Below are positions 1 through 5,571 of a stretch of DNA of 5,571 nt, piece after piece; the stretch's first letter is position 1, and every line of letters begins with the position of its first letter. Source of the DNA: Patescibacteria group bacterium (GTDB lineage Bacteria; Patescibacteriota; Minisyncoccia; Phycocordibacterales; CAIRYW01). Position numbers and translations under genes: made by a program. Location: NCBI GenBank assembly GCA_030917145.1, contig JAUPVJ010000009.1:1-5571 (forward strand), given 5' to 3'. Below the pieces are notes generated by a model. The model did not search any database. It was not told the origin of the DNA and worked only from the letters and a program-made list of their open reading frames with translations.

Positions 1-3000
1 AAATAAGATATTTCTCCACTTGGTCTTCGTACTGTAAACAAATCAAGGGGATTAAAAGATTCAGAAACTCCAGGACCACTTAGAGTACAACTAGCTGTAC
101 CGCTACCCAAACCTTTAAAAGCATGGAATCCTGCAGCAAAACCCGTATCCCCTCCTCGCAAATAGACTTTACACTTCTCCCCTGATTTTACAATCAAAGG
201 ATCAGATAGCAATCCTTCAAGTTCTAAGATTCCACCCGTAGGAGCACATGTTCCTCCTTTAGATCTACAAAATGAATGTTTACCTGGAGTTCCTCCACCA
301 GTTCCACCGTCAGGACATACGCCAGCTACAACCGGCACAGAACAGCATTTATCACCATCGTATTTTTTATCAGCATCGCAAGATCCTCCTCCTCCACCAT
401 CAGGGCAAGTTCCAGCTACCACTTTTACAGAACAGCATTTATCACCATCGTACACTTTATCTGCGTCGCAAACAGGACCGCCTTTACAATCACTTTCATT
501 AGACGTTGTTACGCTTGAAATTGAGGAAACAGGTCCCGTACCAGCCGAATTGGTGGCAGAAACTTGATAATCGTATTTAGTATTAAATGACAAACCTGGT
601 TCGGTAAAGGCTGGGTTACTGTCAGCAGAACTTGCTTGTACGTATTGACCAACCTCAACAAAAGAAGAGGCTGAATTTAACTTTCTGTAAACTTTGTAAG
701 TCACAGGGTAAACAGAAGACGTAGCACTAAACCTTAGAGTGTTTTTTCCTTTTGTTGTGCTATCACAAGATGGAGAGATCGAGGAAATAGTTGTAATTGA
801 AGGAGGAGTTTCAGGACATTTTCCATCAGCAGGCATTACTGTCCCGTCTGGGCATCGACAAATTCCATCTGCTGGAATCGCTGTTACACCATCGGGACAA
901 AAAGTAGTAACAGTAGGACAAACTCCATCCGCGGGCACTGCCGAACCGTCTGGGCAAGTACAAGGAGCTGAGGAATTAGATTCAACAGATGTTGCTGTAC
1001 TTAAATCTGATTCAGCGCCAGAAACACCATATGCTGTCACTTTGTAATAATACTTTGTACTTGGAGAAGGAGCAGTATCTGTGTAAGTAGTTGAAGTCAC
1101 ATTTGCAACTTCTACAAATCCACCTATTTCAGAAGTAGATCTATATACTTTATATCCCGTAGCGGAAGAAACAGAACTCCAAGAAAGATCGACTTTTCCT
1201 CCACACACAGTAGAAGGTGTAGCGGTAAGACTAGTTGGGTTAGGAGGAGCGATTTTTAGAGGAATTTTATAATCACTAAATCCACTACTATTGAGTCTTG
1301 AATCATTACGTACGGCTAATGGGTCGTGAAAAACATGTGCATATAGATGAGTCTTTGTTGTATCCACTTTACCAAGATTTGCTCGTCCGAAATCTATAGT
1401 TTGAGTATAGAAATTATGTCTTCCAATACTTGTACCAGAATCTCTTGTTCCATCCAATGAATTAACTATTTGTTGCACTTTACGAGCTTGTGCATCACCG
1501 ATATTTACCAAAGAAAATCCAGTACTTATGTCGTGAACAACGTTATCACAGAGTAAAAAAACTGCTTTAAAAGTAAATGCTAGATCTTCTCCTGATTGAT
1601 AAATTTTTTCAGAAATATTTTCATTAAAAGCAATTTTTGGTACAAGTTTTTCTGATCCACCCAATCTACCAACAAGGGTTGTATCTTCAGCAAAATATCT
1701 AGTTGCCAAAGAATTAGTCACAAAACTACCAGTTGGAATCCATGCTCCAAAAACCTGTGTTGCCCCCAAAACAACAAAAAGCAGAGCAAGAGTATTTACT
1801 ATAGCTAGTTTATTTTTATGTATTTTTTCGAAAACAAAAATCAAAACTAAAACAATAAGAGCAATGATTATAGAAAGAGTCGCTGTACTCAAAGATTTTT
1901 TTGTATTTACACCTAATTCTTTTTTACCTTCGTAAACTATTTTTCCATCTTGAGAAGTTACAACAACGTTCACACTATCAATCTTTTTATATTTCGCAGG
2001 AACAAGAGATTCAAAAGTTTTTTCATCAAAATCTACCTGCTTCATGTCAGAGAAAACCTCTTTTGTTCCTTTCAAATACGAAAGAGACACATCATAGAGT
2101 TTTTTCTCTAAATCTTCTGCTTTAACATTTTCTCGATCAACTGGTGTGCCAAAAATATCGTATGTAAAAGAATGATTCTCTCCAGCATCAACATAATTTA
2201 CCTGACCTACAGTCACAGCGTCTCCCGCTACAATAAACTGAAACTTAACAGTGTTTTTAATTAGTGTGCTATTAAATTCCATAGAACCAACATAAACTCC
2301 TGGAGCATAATCAAATGTAGGAAGAGGAACAACAAAATAATTGTCACCTTTTTTAATCTCTAAAGGATTAACAGAAACTTCTGGAACAAGCGCGTCTGTT
2401 CTGAGTTTAGAAAATTTGATTACCGGATTTAAAGTCGCAGAGGTGTTTGATTCTAAAGTAATTTCCAAAGAAGAACTTTTTGCTAACGCACTATTTTTAG
2501 CAACTTCACTAGGGTCATATATAGTAGGGCCCGCCATTAAGTTGTAACGTTTTGTATTACTTTGAAGTAAGTTTGCGTGCTTTATAGAAAAAAATTCGCT
2601 AGAGCCTGGTTTCAAAGAGAAACTTTTAGAAGTAAGGAAGTGTTCAGATTCCGGATCATTTTCTTTATATGTTTTTATATAGACAACATAAGTATCTGTG
2701 GAAGCCTTGACTATGTTTGGTACAGAAACGACGAGTTTATCTTTCAAGTCGTTGACCGAGACCACTTCTCTTGAGAGATTTTCAAAAAAAGTTATATAAC
2801 CTTTTTTTAATTCCCGAGCAACACCATACTCCACAAACATATCAGGGTCGCTAGAAACTCCACTTTTAAAAGAAACTGTCGCTTCTACAGAAGAGCCTCC
2901 TTCTATTTCTGATTGAGACACAGAAACTTCTGAGATATAGTCAGATGAAGCATTTACTACTTCTTGTCCAAAAGCATTTGTCGAAAAGAGAAAGAAAAGA

Positions 3001-3032
3001 GAGAAGATAGAAAGAAAAATTTTTTTGAACAT
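1..3032 (-). CDS. Giant exported surface protein with central membrane hairpin, two FN3 domains and Cys-rich repeats (C-terminus cut by window edge)
   Basis: The minus strand is open from an ATG at 3032-3030 to the left edge, giving 1010 residues with no stop. Residues 1-22 form a signal peptide (MFKKIF then a hydrophobic stretch ending NAFG). Residues 23-380 are Ser/Thr/Val-rich, beta-type and Cys-free, with no family I recognise. Residues about 385-401 and 409-427 are two membrane segments joined by the basic loop EKIHKNK. The second half holds fibronectin III-like domains at about 596-685 (LSWSSV, TGYKVYRS, KYYYKVTA) and 743-845 (TYKVYRK, KYDYQVSA). It also holds three CPDG...PADG.C units (693-739), two 30-residue Cys repeats (855-909) and a likely Ig-like domain from about 935. 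Of 23 Cys residues, 22 lie after residue 600. By domain type it is a cell-surface or adhesion protein; the ligand is unknown. The start is set by the signal peptide; no Shine-Dalgarno sequence precedes it. The gene diverges from nusA. Confidence 0.9.
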   Translation of the reverse strand, partial: MFKKIFLSIFSLFFLFSTNAFGQEVVNASSDYISEVSVSQSEIEGGSSVEATVSFKSGVSSDPDMFVEYGVARELKKGYITFFENLSREVVSVNDLKDKLVVSVPNIVKASTDTYVVYIKTYKENDPESEHFLTSKSFSLKPGSSEFFSIKHANLLQSNTKRYNLMAGPTIYDPSEVAKNSALAKSSSLEITLESNTSATLNPVIKFSKLRTDALVPEVSVNPLEIKKGDNYFVVPLPTFDYAPGVYVGSMEFNSTLIKNTVKFQFIVAGDAVTVGQVNYVDAGENHSFTYDIFGTPVDRENVKAEDLEKKLYDVSLSYLKGTKEVFSDMKQVDFDEKTFESLVPAKYKKIDSVNVVVTSQDGKIVYEGKKELGVNTKKSLSTATLSIIIALIVLVLIFVFEKIHKNKLAIVNTLALLFVVLGATQVFGAWIPTGSFVTNSLATRYFAEDTTLVGRLGGSEKLVPKIAFNENISEKIYQSGEDLAFTFKAVFLLCDNVVHDISTGFSLVNIGDAQARKVQQIVNSLDGTRDSGTSIGRHNFYTQTIDFGRANLGKVDTTKTHLYAHVFHDPLAVRNDSRLNSSGFSDYKIPLKIAPPNPTSLTATPSTVCGGKVDLSWSSVSSATGYKVYRSTSEIGGFVEVANVTSTTYTDTAPSPSTKYYYKVTAYGVSGAESDLSTATSVESNSSAPCTCPDGSAVPADGVCPTVTTFCPDGVTAIPADGICRCPDGTVMPADGKCPETPPSITTISSISPSCDSTTKGKNTLRFSATSSVYPVTYKVYRKLNSASSFVEVGQYVQASSADSNPAFTEPGLSFNTKYDYQVSATNSAGTGPVSSISSVTTSNESDCKGGPVCDADKVYDGDKCCSVKVVAGTCPDGGGGGSCDADKKYDGDKCCSVPVVAGVCPDGGTGGGTPGKHSFCRSKGGTCAPTGGILELEGLLSDPLIVKSGEKCKVYLRGGDTGFAAGFHAFKGLGSGTASCTLSGPGVSESFNPLDLFTVRRPSGEISY
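306..470 (-). repeat. Two 30-residue Cys-rich repeats inside the surface protein gene
   Basis: Residues 855-879 and 885-909 of the surface protein are near-identical units of the pattern CDADK.YDGDKCCSV.VVAG.CPDGG, set 30 residues (90 bases) apart and joined by a Gly/Ser-rich linker. At DNA level a 26-base block is identical at 337-362 and 427-452. Each unit has four Cys (855, 866, 867, 876 and 885, 896, 897, 906), a pattern that suits disulfide-linked extracellular modules. The DNA identity suggests recent duplication or gene conversion. I do not recognise a named family with confidence. Confidence 0.85.
816..956 (-). repeat. Three CPDG-PADG Cys-rich units inside the surface protein gene
   Basis: Residues 693-705, 712-725 and 727-739 each read CPDG, three or four variable residues, PADG, one residue and Cys. 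Each unit is bounded by two Cys, so each could close a small disulfide loop. The units sit exactly between the two fibronectin III-like domains and probably act as a linker. The PDG and ADG turns could also hold a cation, but that is inference. Confidence 0.8.
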
Positions 3033-3067
3033 AGTAAAAATGAGTTTTAAATATATATAATGTGTTA

Positions 3068-3097
3068 ATTATACACCCTGTTGACAAATATCTCCAA
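3068..3097 (-). promoter_or_regulatory. Promoter of the surface protein gene
   Basis: Read on the minus strand, a perfect TATAAT lies at 3073-3068. A partial -35 box, TTGGAG, lies at 3097-3092, 18 bases upstream. Transcription would start near 3061, leaving a leader of about 29 bases before the ATG at 3032. The -10 box is strong and the -35 match is only four of six, so the call rests mainly on the -10 box and the position. Confidence 0.55.
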
Positions 3098-3108
3098 AAT
3101 AGTAATAT
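3081..3108 (+). promoter_or_regulatory. Promoter of nusA
   Basis: A perfect -35 box TTGACA (3081-3086) is followed after 16 bases by TAATAT (3103-3108), a four-of-six match to the -10 consensus. Transcription would start near 3115, giving a leader of roughly 80 bases before the nusA ATG. The -35 box of the opposing promoter lies within this promoter's spacer, so the two probably compete for polymerase. Confidence 0.6.
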
Positions 3109-3131
3109 GTGGATATACAGCGATCGAGAAC

Positions 3132-3158
3132 AGTCTGCCCCGAAATGGCGGATTTTTT
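3132..3158 (+). terminator. Terminator-like hairpin in the nusA leader (candidate attenuator)
   Basis: TCTGCC (3134-3139) pairs with GGCGGA (3147-3152) around a seven-base loop, with one G-U wobble. Two weaker pairs (A3132-T3154 and G3133-T3153) can extend the stem. Six T residues follow at 3153-3158. This has the form of a modest intrinsic terminator on the plus strand only, because the reverse reading lacks a T tract. The neighbour to the left is divergent, so there is no upstream plus-strand gene to terminate. The hairpin sits between the predicted nusA promoter and start codon, which suggests attenuation. That NusA itself acts on it is inference. Confidence 0.5.
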
Positions 3159-3193
3159 GTTTAGAACTTAATAAAGTTAACCAAATCAACCAC

Positions 3194-4411
3194 ATGTTTG
3201 ATATAAAAGTAATACAATCAGTACTTTCTCAACTAGAAGAAGAGAGAGGGATCCCAAGAGCAAAAGTTATCGAAGCAATCGAGCTTGCTTTAGCTACAGC
3301 TTATAAAAAAGAATACGGTAAAAAAGGGCAAATCGTCCGAGCAAAATTCGACCTAGAAAGTGGAGCGGCAAATTTCTCGCAAGTAAAAGTGGTAGTAGAA
3401 CGTGACCAAATGATCATGGACGAAGAAGAAGAGGTAGACAAAGACGATATGCGAGTCCGATACAACCCTGAGCACCATATATTTATAGAAGACGCTAAAA
3501 AAATCAAAAAAGACGCGGAAATCGACAGTGAAATCATCTTTCCTCTTGAAAGTAAGGACGATTTTGGACGAATCGCAGCTCAAACAGCTAAACAAGTAGT
3601 AATTCAGAAGATCCGAGAAGCTGAAAAAGTCTCTGTTTATGGAGAATTTGGAGAAAAAGAGAACTCAATTGTTACAGGAAGTGTACAAAGAATCGAGAGA
3701 GGAAACGTCTATTTCGACATGGGACGAGCCTCTGGAATTCTTCCTTTCGAAGAGCAAATCCCAGGAGAGCGCTATAAACAAGGGGAAAAAGTACGAATGC
3801 TTCTTACAAAGGTAGAAGAAACTCCAAGAGGAGTGTTTCTTAGACTTTCTCGAGCTCATCCTAAGTTTTTAGAAGAGCTTTTCAAGAACGAAGTGCCTGA
3901 AATCGCGTCTGGAGCAGTAGAAATCAGAGCAATTGCTCGAGAAGCCGGAAGTCGTTCAAAAATCGCAGTTTACTCAAAAGACAGTCACATTGACCCTATC
4001 GGATCTATGGTAGGACAGAGAGGAGTGCGAGTTTCTACGGTTATGAGTGAGCTTGGAGGAGAAAAAATCGACATTATTGAATGGTCAGAAAACCCAGAAA
4101 TCTTTGTCTCGGACGCTCTTTCACCTGCAAAAACAGAAAAAGTAGTAATCGACAATGATACAAAAGGGGCTATGGTTGAAGTTTTAAGCGACCAGCAATC
4201 TCTAGCGATCGGAAAAGGAGGTCAAAATGTACGACTTGCAGCTAAACTTACAGGCTTTAAGATCGATATCAAATCTATCGTAAAAGCAGGATCAGAAGAA
4301 GAAGCTGAAGATACAGAAGAAACAAAAGAATCTGACCAAATTGACGAAATCACCAATACTGAGGCCGTAGATTCAGAAGTTTCAACTGAAGAAACTACAG
4401 ATATAGTATAA
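3194..4411 (+). CDS. nusA: Transcription termination/antitermination factor NusA
   Basis: The 405-residue product binds RNA polymerase and nascent RNA and modulates pausing, intrinsic termination and antitermination. Family domains are visible in order. The N-terminal polymerase-binding domain spans about 1-145 (AIELALATAYKKEYG near residue 30). The S1 domain spans about 157-220 (VTGSVQRIERGNVYFDMG). KH1 spans about 240-300 with DPIGSMVGQRGVRV and GEKIDIIEW. KH2 spans about 308-363 with AIGKGGQNVRLAAKLTG. Residues 367-405 are an acidic Glu/Asp/Thr tail; the two acidic repeat domains of E. coli NusA are absent. The ATG at 3194 is chosen because MFDIKVIQSV matches the usual NusA N-terminus. The frame stays open back to 3062, but that adds 44 unrelated residues and begins upstream of the promoter. 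There is no Shine-Dalgarno sequence. rimP and infB are not adjacent; ppa follows 89 bases downstream. Confidence 0.97.
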   Translation: MFDIKVIQSVLSQLEEERGIPRAKVIEAIELALATAYKKEYGKKGQIVRAKFDLESGAANFSQVKVVVERDQMIMDEEEEVDKDDMRVRYNPEHHIFIEDAKKIKKDAEIDSEIIFPLESKDDFGRIAAQTAKQVVIQKIREAEKVSVYGEFGEKENSIVTGSVQRIERGNVYFDMGRASGILPFEEQIPGERYKQGEKVRMLLTKVEETPRGVFLRLSRAHPKFLEELFKNEVPEIASGAVEIRAIAREAGSRSKIAVYSKDSHIDPIGSMVGQRGVRVSTVMSELGGEKIDIIEWSENPEIFVSDALSPAKTEKVVIDNDTKGAMVEVLSDQQSLAIGKGGQNVRLAAKLTGFKIDIKSIVKAGSEEEAEDTEETKESDQIDEITNTEAVDSEVSTEETTDIV

Positions 4412-4438
4412 TTCAACTTATCACTTATTAACTTCCCA

Positions 4439-4481
4439 CCTGCCATCGACTGAAGCCCGTCTTCAGGCAATGGCGGGCAGG
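4439..4481. repeat. GC-rich palindrome between nusA and ppa
   Basis: CCTGCCAT (4439-4446) pairs with ATGGCGGG (4470-4477), with one G-U wobble in the plus-strand RNA. CTGAAG (4450-4455) pairs perfectly with CTTCAG (4461-4466) around the loop CCCGT. The intervening CGA and GCA form a short internal loop that can hold one G-C pair. An alternative outer pairing uses CCTGCC (4439-4444) with GGCAGG (4476-4481). No T tract follows, so it is not a standard terminator. Its GC-richness stands out in an AT-rich gap. It may be a dispersed REP-like element, an RNA processing or stability hairpin, or a partial transcription barrier. Confidence 0.75.
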
Positions 4482-4500
4482 ATAACTTTAAACTAAATTT

Positions 4501-5028
4501 ATGAACCTATGGCATGATTTAGAGCCTGGAACAGCGGAAGAGATGACAACAATCATCGAAATCCCAAAAGGCTCAAAAAATAAGTACGAAATAGACAAAA
4601 AAACGGGGTTAATTGCTCTTGATAGAGTAACCTACACAGCTCAAGACTATCCCTTCGACTACGGTTTTGTGCCGAAAACCCTTTGGGAAGACGGGGACGC
4701 CTTAGATGTAGTTTTGCTCACAACCCACCCACTTCACCCAGGAATTCTAGTGCGAGTGCGTCCTGTAGGGATCATGAACATGATCGATAGTGGAGATTCT
4801 GATGCGAAAATCATCGCAGTTCCGTGTGAAGACCCTCGATTTGATGAAATCAAAGACTTATCTGACGTAAACAAGCATACTTTAAAAGAAATTGAGCATT
4901 TCTTTGTTACCTATAAAAAACTTCAGAACAAGACTGTAGAAGTCCAAGGTTTTGAAGAAAAAAACAAAGCAATAGAAGCGTTTGAAAAATCAATCGCACT
5001 CTACAACGAAAAATTTGGAGGAAAGTAA
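4501..5028 (+). CDS. ppa: Inorganic pyrophosphatase, family I (soluble)
   Basis: This cytoplasmic Mg-dependent enzyme hydrolyses PPi to two phosphates and so pulls nucleotide polymerisation and aminoacylation forward. At 175 residues it has the length of the bacterial hexameric enzymes. The family signature appears as DGDALD (64-69), giving metal ligands D64, D66 and D69; the common Pro of DGDPxD is Ala here. Other active-site residues align with E. coli: E20, K28 and E30 (KYEID), R42, Y54 in DYGFVP, D96, D101 and K103, and Y138-K139 in the HFF..YK motif. RPVG (87-90) is also typical. No catalytic residue appears to be missing. The ATG at 4501 gives an N-terminus (DLEPG) normal for the family. 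No Shine-Dalgarno sequence or clear promoter precedes it, so co-transcription with nusA is likely. A strong terminator follows eight bases after the stop. Confidence 0.97.
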   Translation: MNLWHDLEPGTAEEMTTIIEIPKGSKNKYEIDKKTGLIALDRVTYTAQDYPFDYGFVPKTLWEDGDALDVVLLTTHPLHPGILVRVRPVGIMNMIDSGDSDAKIIAVPCEDPRFDEIKDLSDVNKHTLKEIEHFFVTYKKLQNKTVEVQGFEEKNKAIEAFEKSIALYNEKFGGK

Positions 5029-5035
5029 AAACAAT

Positions 5036-5072
5036 AAAAAAGCGCGGTGGGCAAAGCCCACCGCGCTTTTTT
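5036..5072 (+). terminator. Strong intrinsic terminator after ppa
   Basis: A perfect 17-base-pair inverted repeat (5036-5052 with 5056-5072) closes on an AAA triloop. Its core is GCGCGGTGGGC paired with GCCCACCGCGC, flanked by six A on the left and six T on the right. It begins eight bases after the ppa stop. The A/T symmetry means it could also terminate transcription arriving from the right on the minus strand. Confidence 0.95.
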
Positions 5073-5120
5073 ATTTCCACCTAAATTTATCCCCAAAATA
5101 ATAAACCAAAGACAAAAATT

Positions 5121-5129
5121 TGCTATACT
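5121..5129 (+). promoter_or_regulatory. Extended -10 promoter of the secreted charged protein gene
   Basis: TGCTATACT contains the extended -10 element TGn followed by TATACT (5124-5129). I see no good -35 box at the usual distance, which fits an extended -10 promoter. Transcription would start near 5136, about 40 bases before the ATG at 5176 and well clear of the ppa terminator. Confidence 0.55.
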
Positions 5130-5175
5130 ATAAAGTGAAGAGAAAAATCGTTATAAAAAAATAAATATCAAATCT

Positions 5176-5571
5176 ATGAAAAAAAATATTATAAAAATAT
5201 CAACGATCGCAATGGTTGGAGCACTTGCTTTGACTAGTGTTTCTTTTGCTGAGGAGCAAAAAACACGGCCAGTCAAAGAGGCTCGCCAACAAGAAGTGAA
5301 ACCACTTCGACAAGAAATGCGTACTGAAATCAAAGATGATCGTATGGAATTTCGAGAAGAAAGAAAGATGGAAGTGAAAGATGCTCGAGGACAAATCCAA
5401 GAAAATCGAACTGAATTTAAAGCTAAAATAGAAGATTTGAAAGGAAATGGAGTGAAAGGAGACATCAAAATCGAAGCTCGAAAGATGATGGAGGAAAATA
5501 AAAACATTCGACAGCTTTCAAGAGAGGAAGTCGAAAAGAAGCGATCTGAACTAAAGACAGAGGTAAAAACA
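5176..5571 (+). CDS. Secreted, highly charged helical protein (C-terminus cut by window edge)
   Basis: The visible 132 residues open with a clear signal peptide: MKKNIIKIS, a hydrophobic core (TIAMVGALALTSV), then SFA before EEQ, so cleavage after Ala25 is likely. The mature part is almost entirely Glu, Lys, Arg, Asp and Gln with spaced hydrophobic residues, which predicts a long helix or coiled coil. Residues 49-84 form five heptad-like units of the type R-x-E-hydrophobic-K/R-x-acid. There is no Cys and no membrane segment after the signal. I do not recognise the family. Export places it outside the cytoplasmic membrane; a structural or envelope role is possible but unproven. The ATG at 5176 is the natural start because the signal peptide begins there. 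There is no Shine-Dalgarno sequence. The gene has its own promoter and is separated from ppa by a terminator. Confidence 0.85.
   Translation, partial: MKKNIIKISTIAMVGALALTSVSFAEEQKTRPVKEARQQEVKPLRQEMRTEIKDDRMEFREERKMEVKDARGQIQENRTEFKAKIEDLKGNGVKGDIKIEARKMMEENKNIRQLSREEVEKKRSELKTEVKT

Noticed and set aside
306..470. Spaced direct repeats as a CRISPR array
   Set aside because: There are only two copies, 90 bases apart, in frame within a coding sequence, and the spacer also translates to conserved Cys modules.
1746..1880. Two adjacent genes separated by a frameshift or a missed stop
   Set aside because: The frame reads through both membrane segments without a stop or shift, and there is no ATG at the junction. 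A single fused protein is the simpler reading.
272..2774. Several plus-strand ORFs of 65-102 codons opposite the surface protein gene
   Set aside because: They lie antisense to a continuous 1010-codon frame with a signal peptide and domains, have no family features, and overlap one another in different frames. The apparent repeat at 739-1047 (SAG, PSGQ) is the reverse reading of the Cys-rich repeats.
3062..3193. In-frame 44-codon extension of NusA
   Set aside because: The extra residues do not resemble NusA, the family N-terminus begins at 3194, and the start at 3062 lies upstream of the predicted promoter. The leader is open by chance.
2941..3195. Minus-strand ORF of 84 codons across the divergent promoter region
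   Set aside because: It overlaps the start of the surface protein gene in another frame, runs through both predicted promoters, and its product resembles nothing recognisable.
4439..4481. The palindrome as the nusA terminator
   Set aside because: No T tract follows the stem, and ppa lacks a clear promoter of its own, so full termination here seems unlikely.
5151..5507. Minus-strand ORFs of 118 and 66 codons opposite the secreted protein gene
   Set aside because: Their Ser/Phe/Ile-rich products are the usual antisense image of a Lys/Glu-rich gene; the plus frame has a good signal peptide and promoter.

Overview
The window most resembles a chromosomal piece from an AT-rich, small-genome bacterium of the Candidate Phyla Radiation (Patescibacteria), probably of the Parcubacteria type. 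This is an inference from style: a short NusA ending in an acidic tail, nusA outside its usual rimP-infB setting, a very large secreted protein with fibronectin III and Cys-rich repeats, a charged secreted helical protein, and starts without Shine-Dalgarno sequences. No marker here fixes the lineage. The standard bacterial code reads cleanly, and both visible stops are TAA.

Layout. Bases 1-3032 are one open minus-strand gene for a giant exported surface protein. Its N-terminus (1010 residues) is visible and its C-terminus lies beyond the left edge. Bases 3033-3193 are a divergent control region with two face-to-face promoters, plus a terminator-like hairpin in the nusA leader. On the plus strand, nusA (3194-4411) is followed by an 89-base gap with a GC-rich palindrome. 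Then come ppa (4501-5028), a very strong intrinsic terminator (5036-5072) and an extended -10 promoter. The right edge cuts a gene for a secreted, highly charged, helical protein (from 5176).

How the genes fit together. nusA and ppa are housekeeping genes: NusA tunes RNA polymerase pausing and termination, and pyrophosphatase removes the PPi made by RNA, DNA and aminoacyl-tRNA synthesis. They probably share one transcript ending at the 5036-5072 terminator. The two flanking genes encode exported proteins with no obvious metabolic link to that pair. The most interesting signals are a membrane hairpin in the middle of the giant surface protein that appears to join two extracellular halves of very different composition, and a possible termination-based feedback site ahead of nusA. 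I see no CRISPR array, tRNA, rRNA or transposase.
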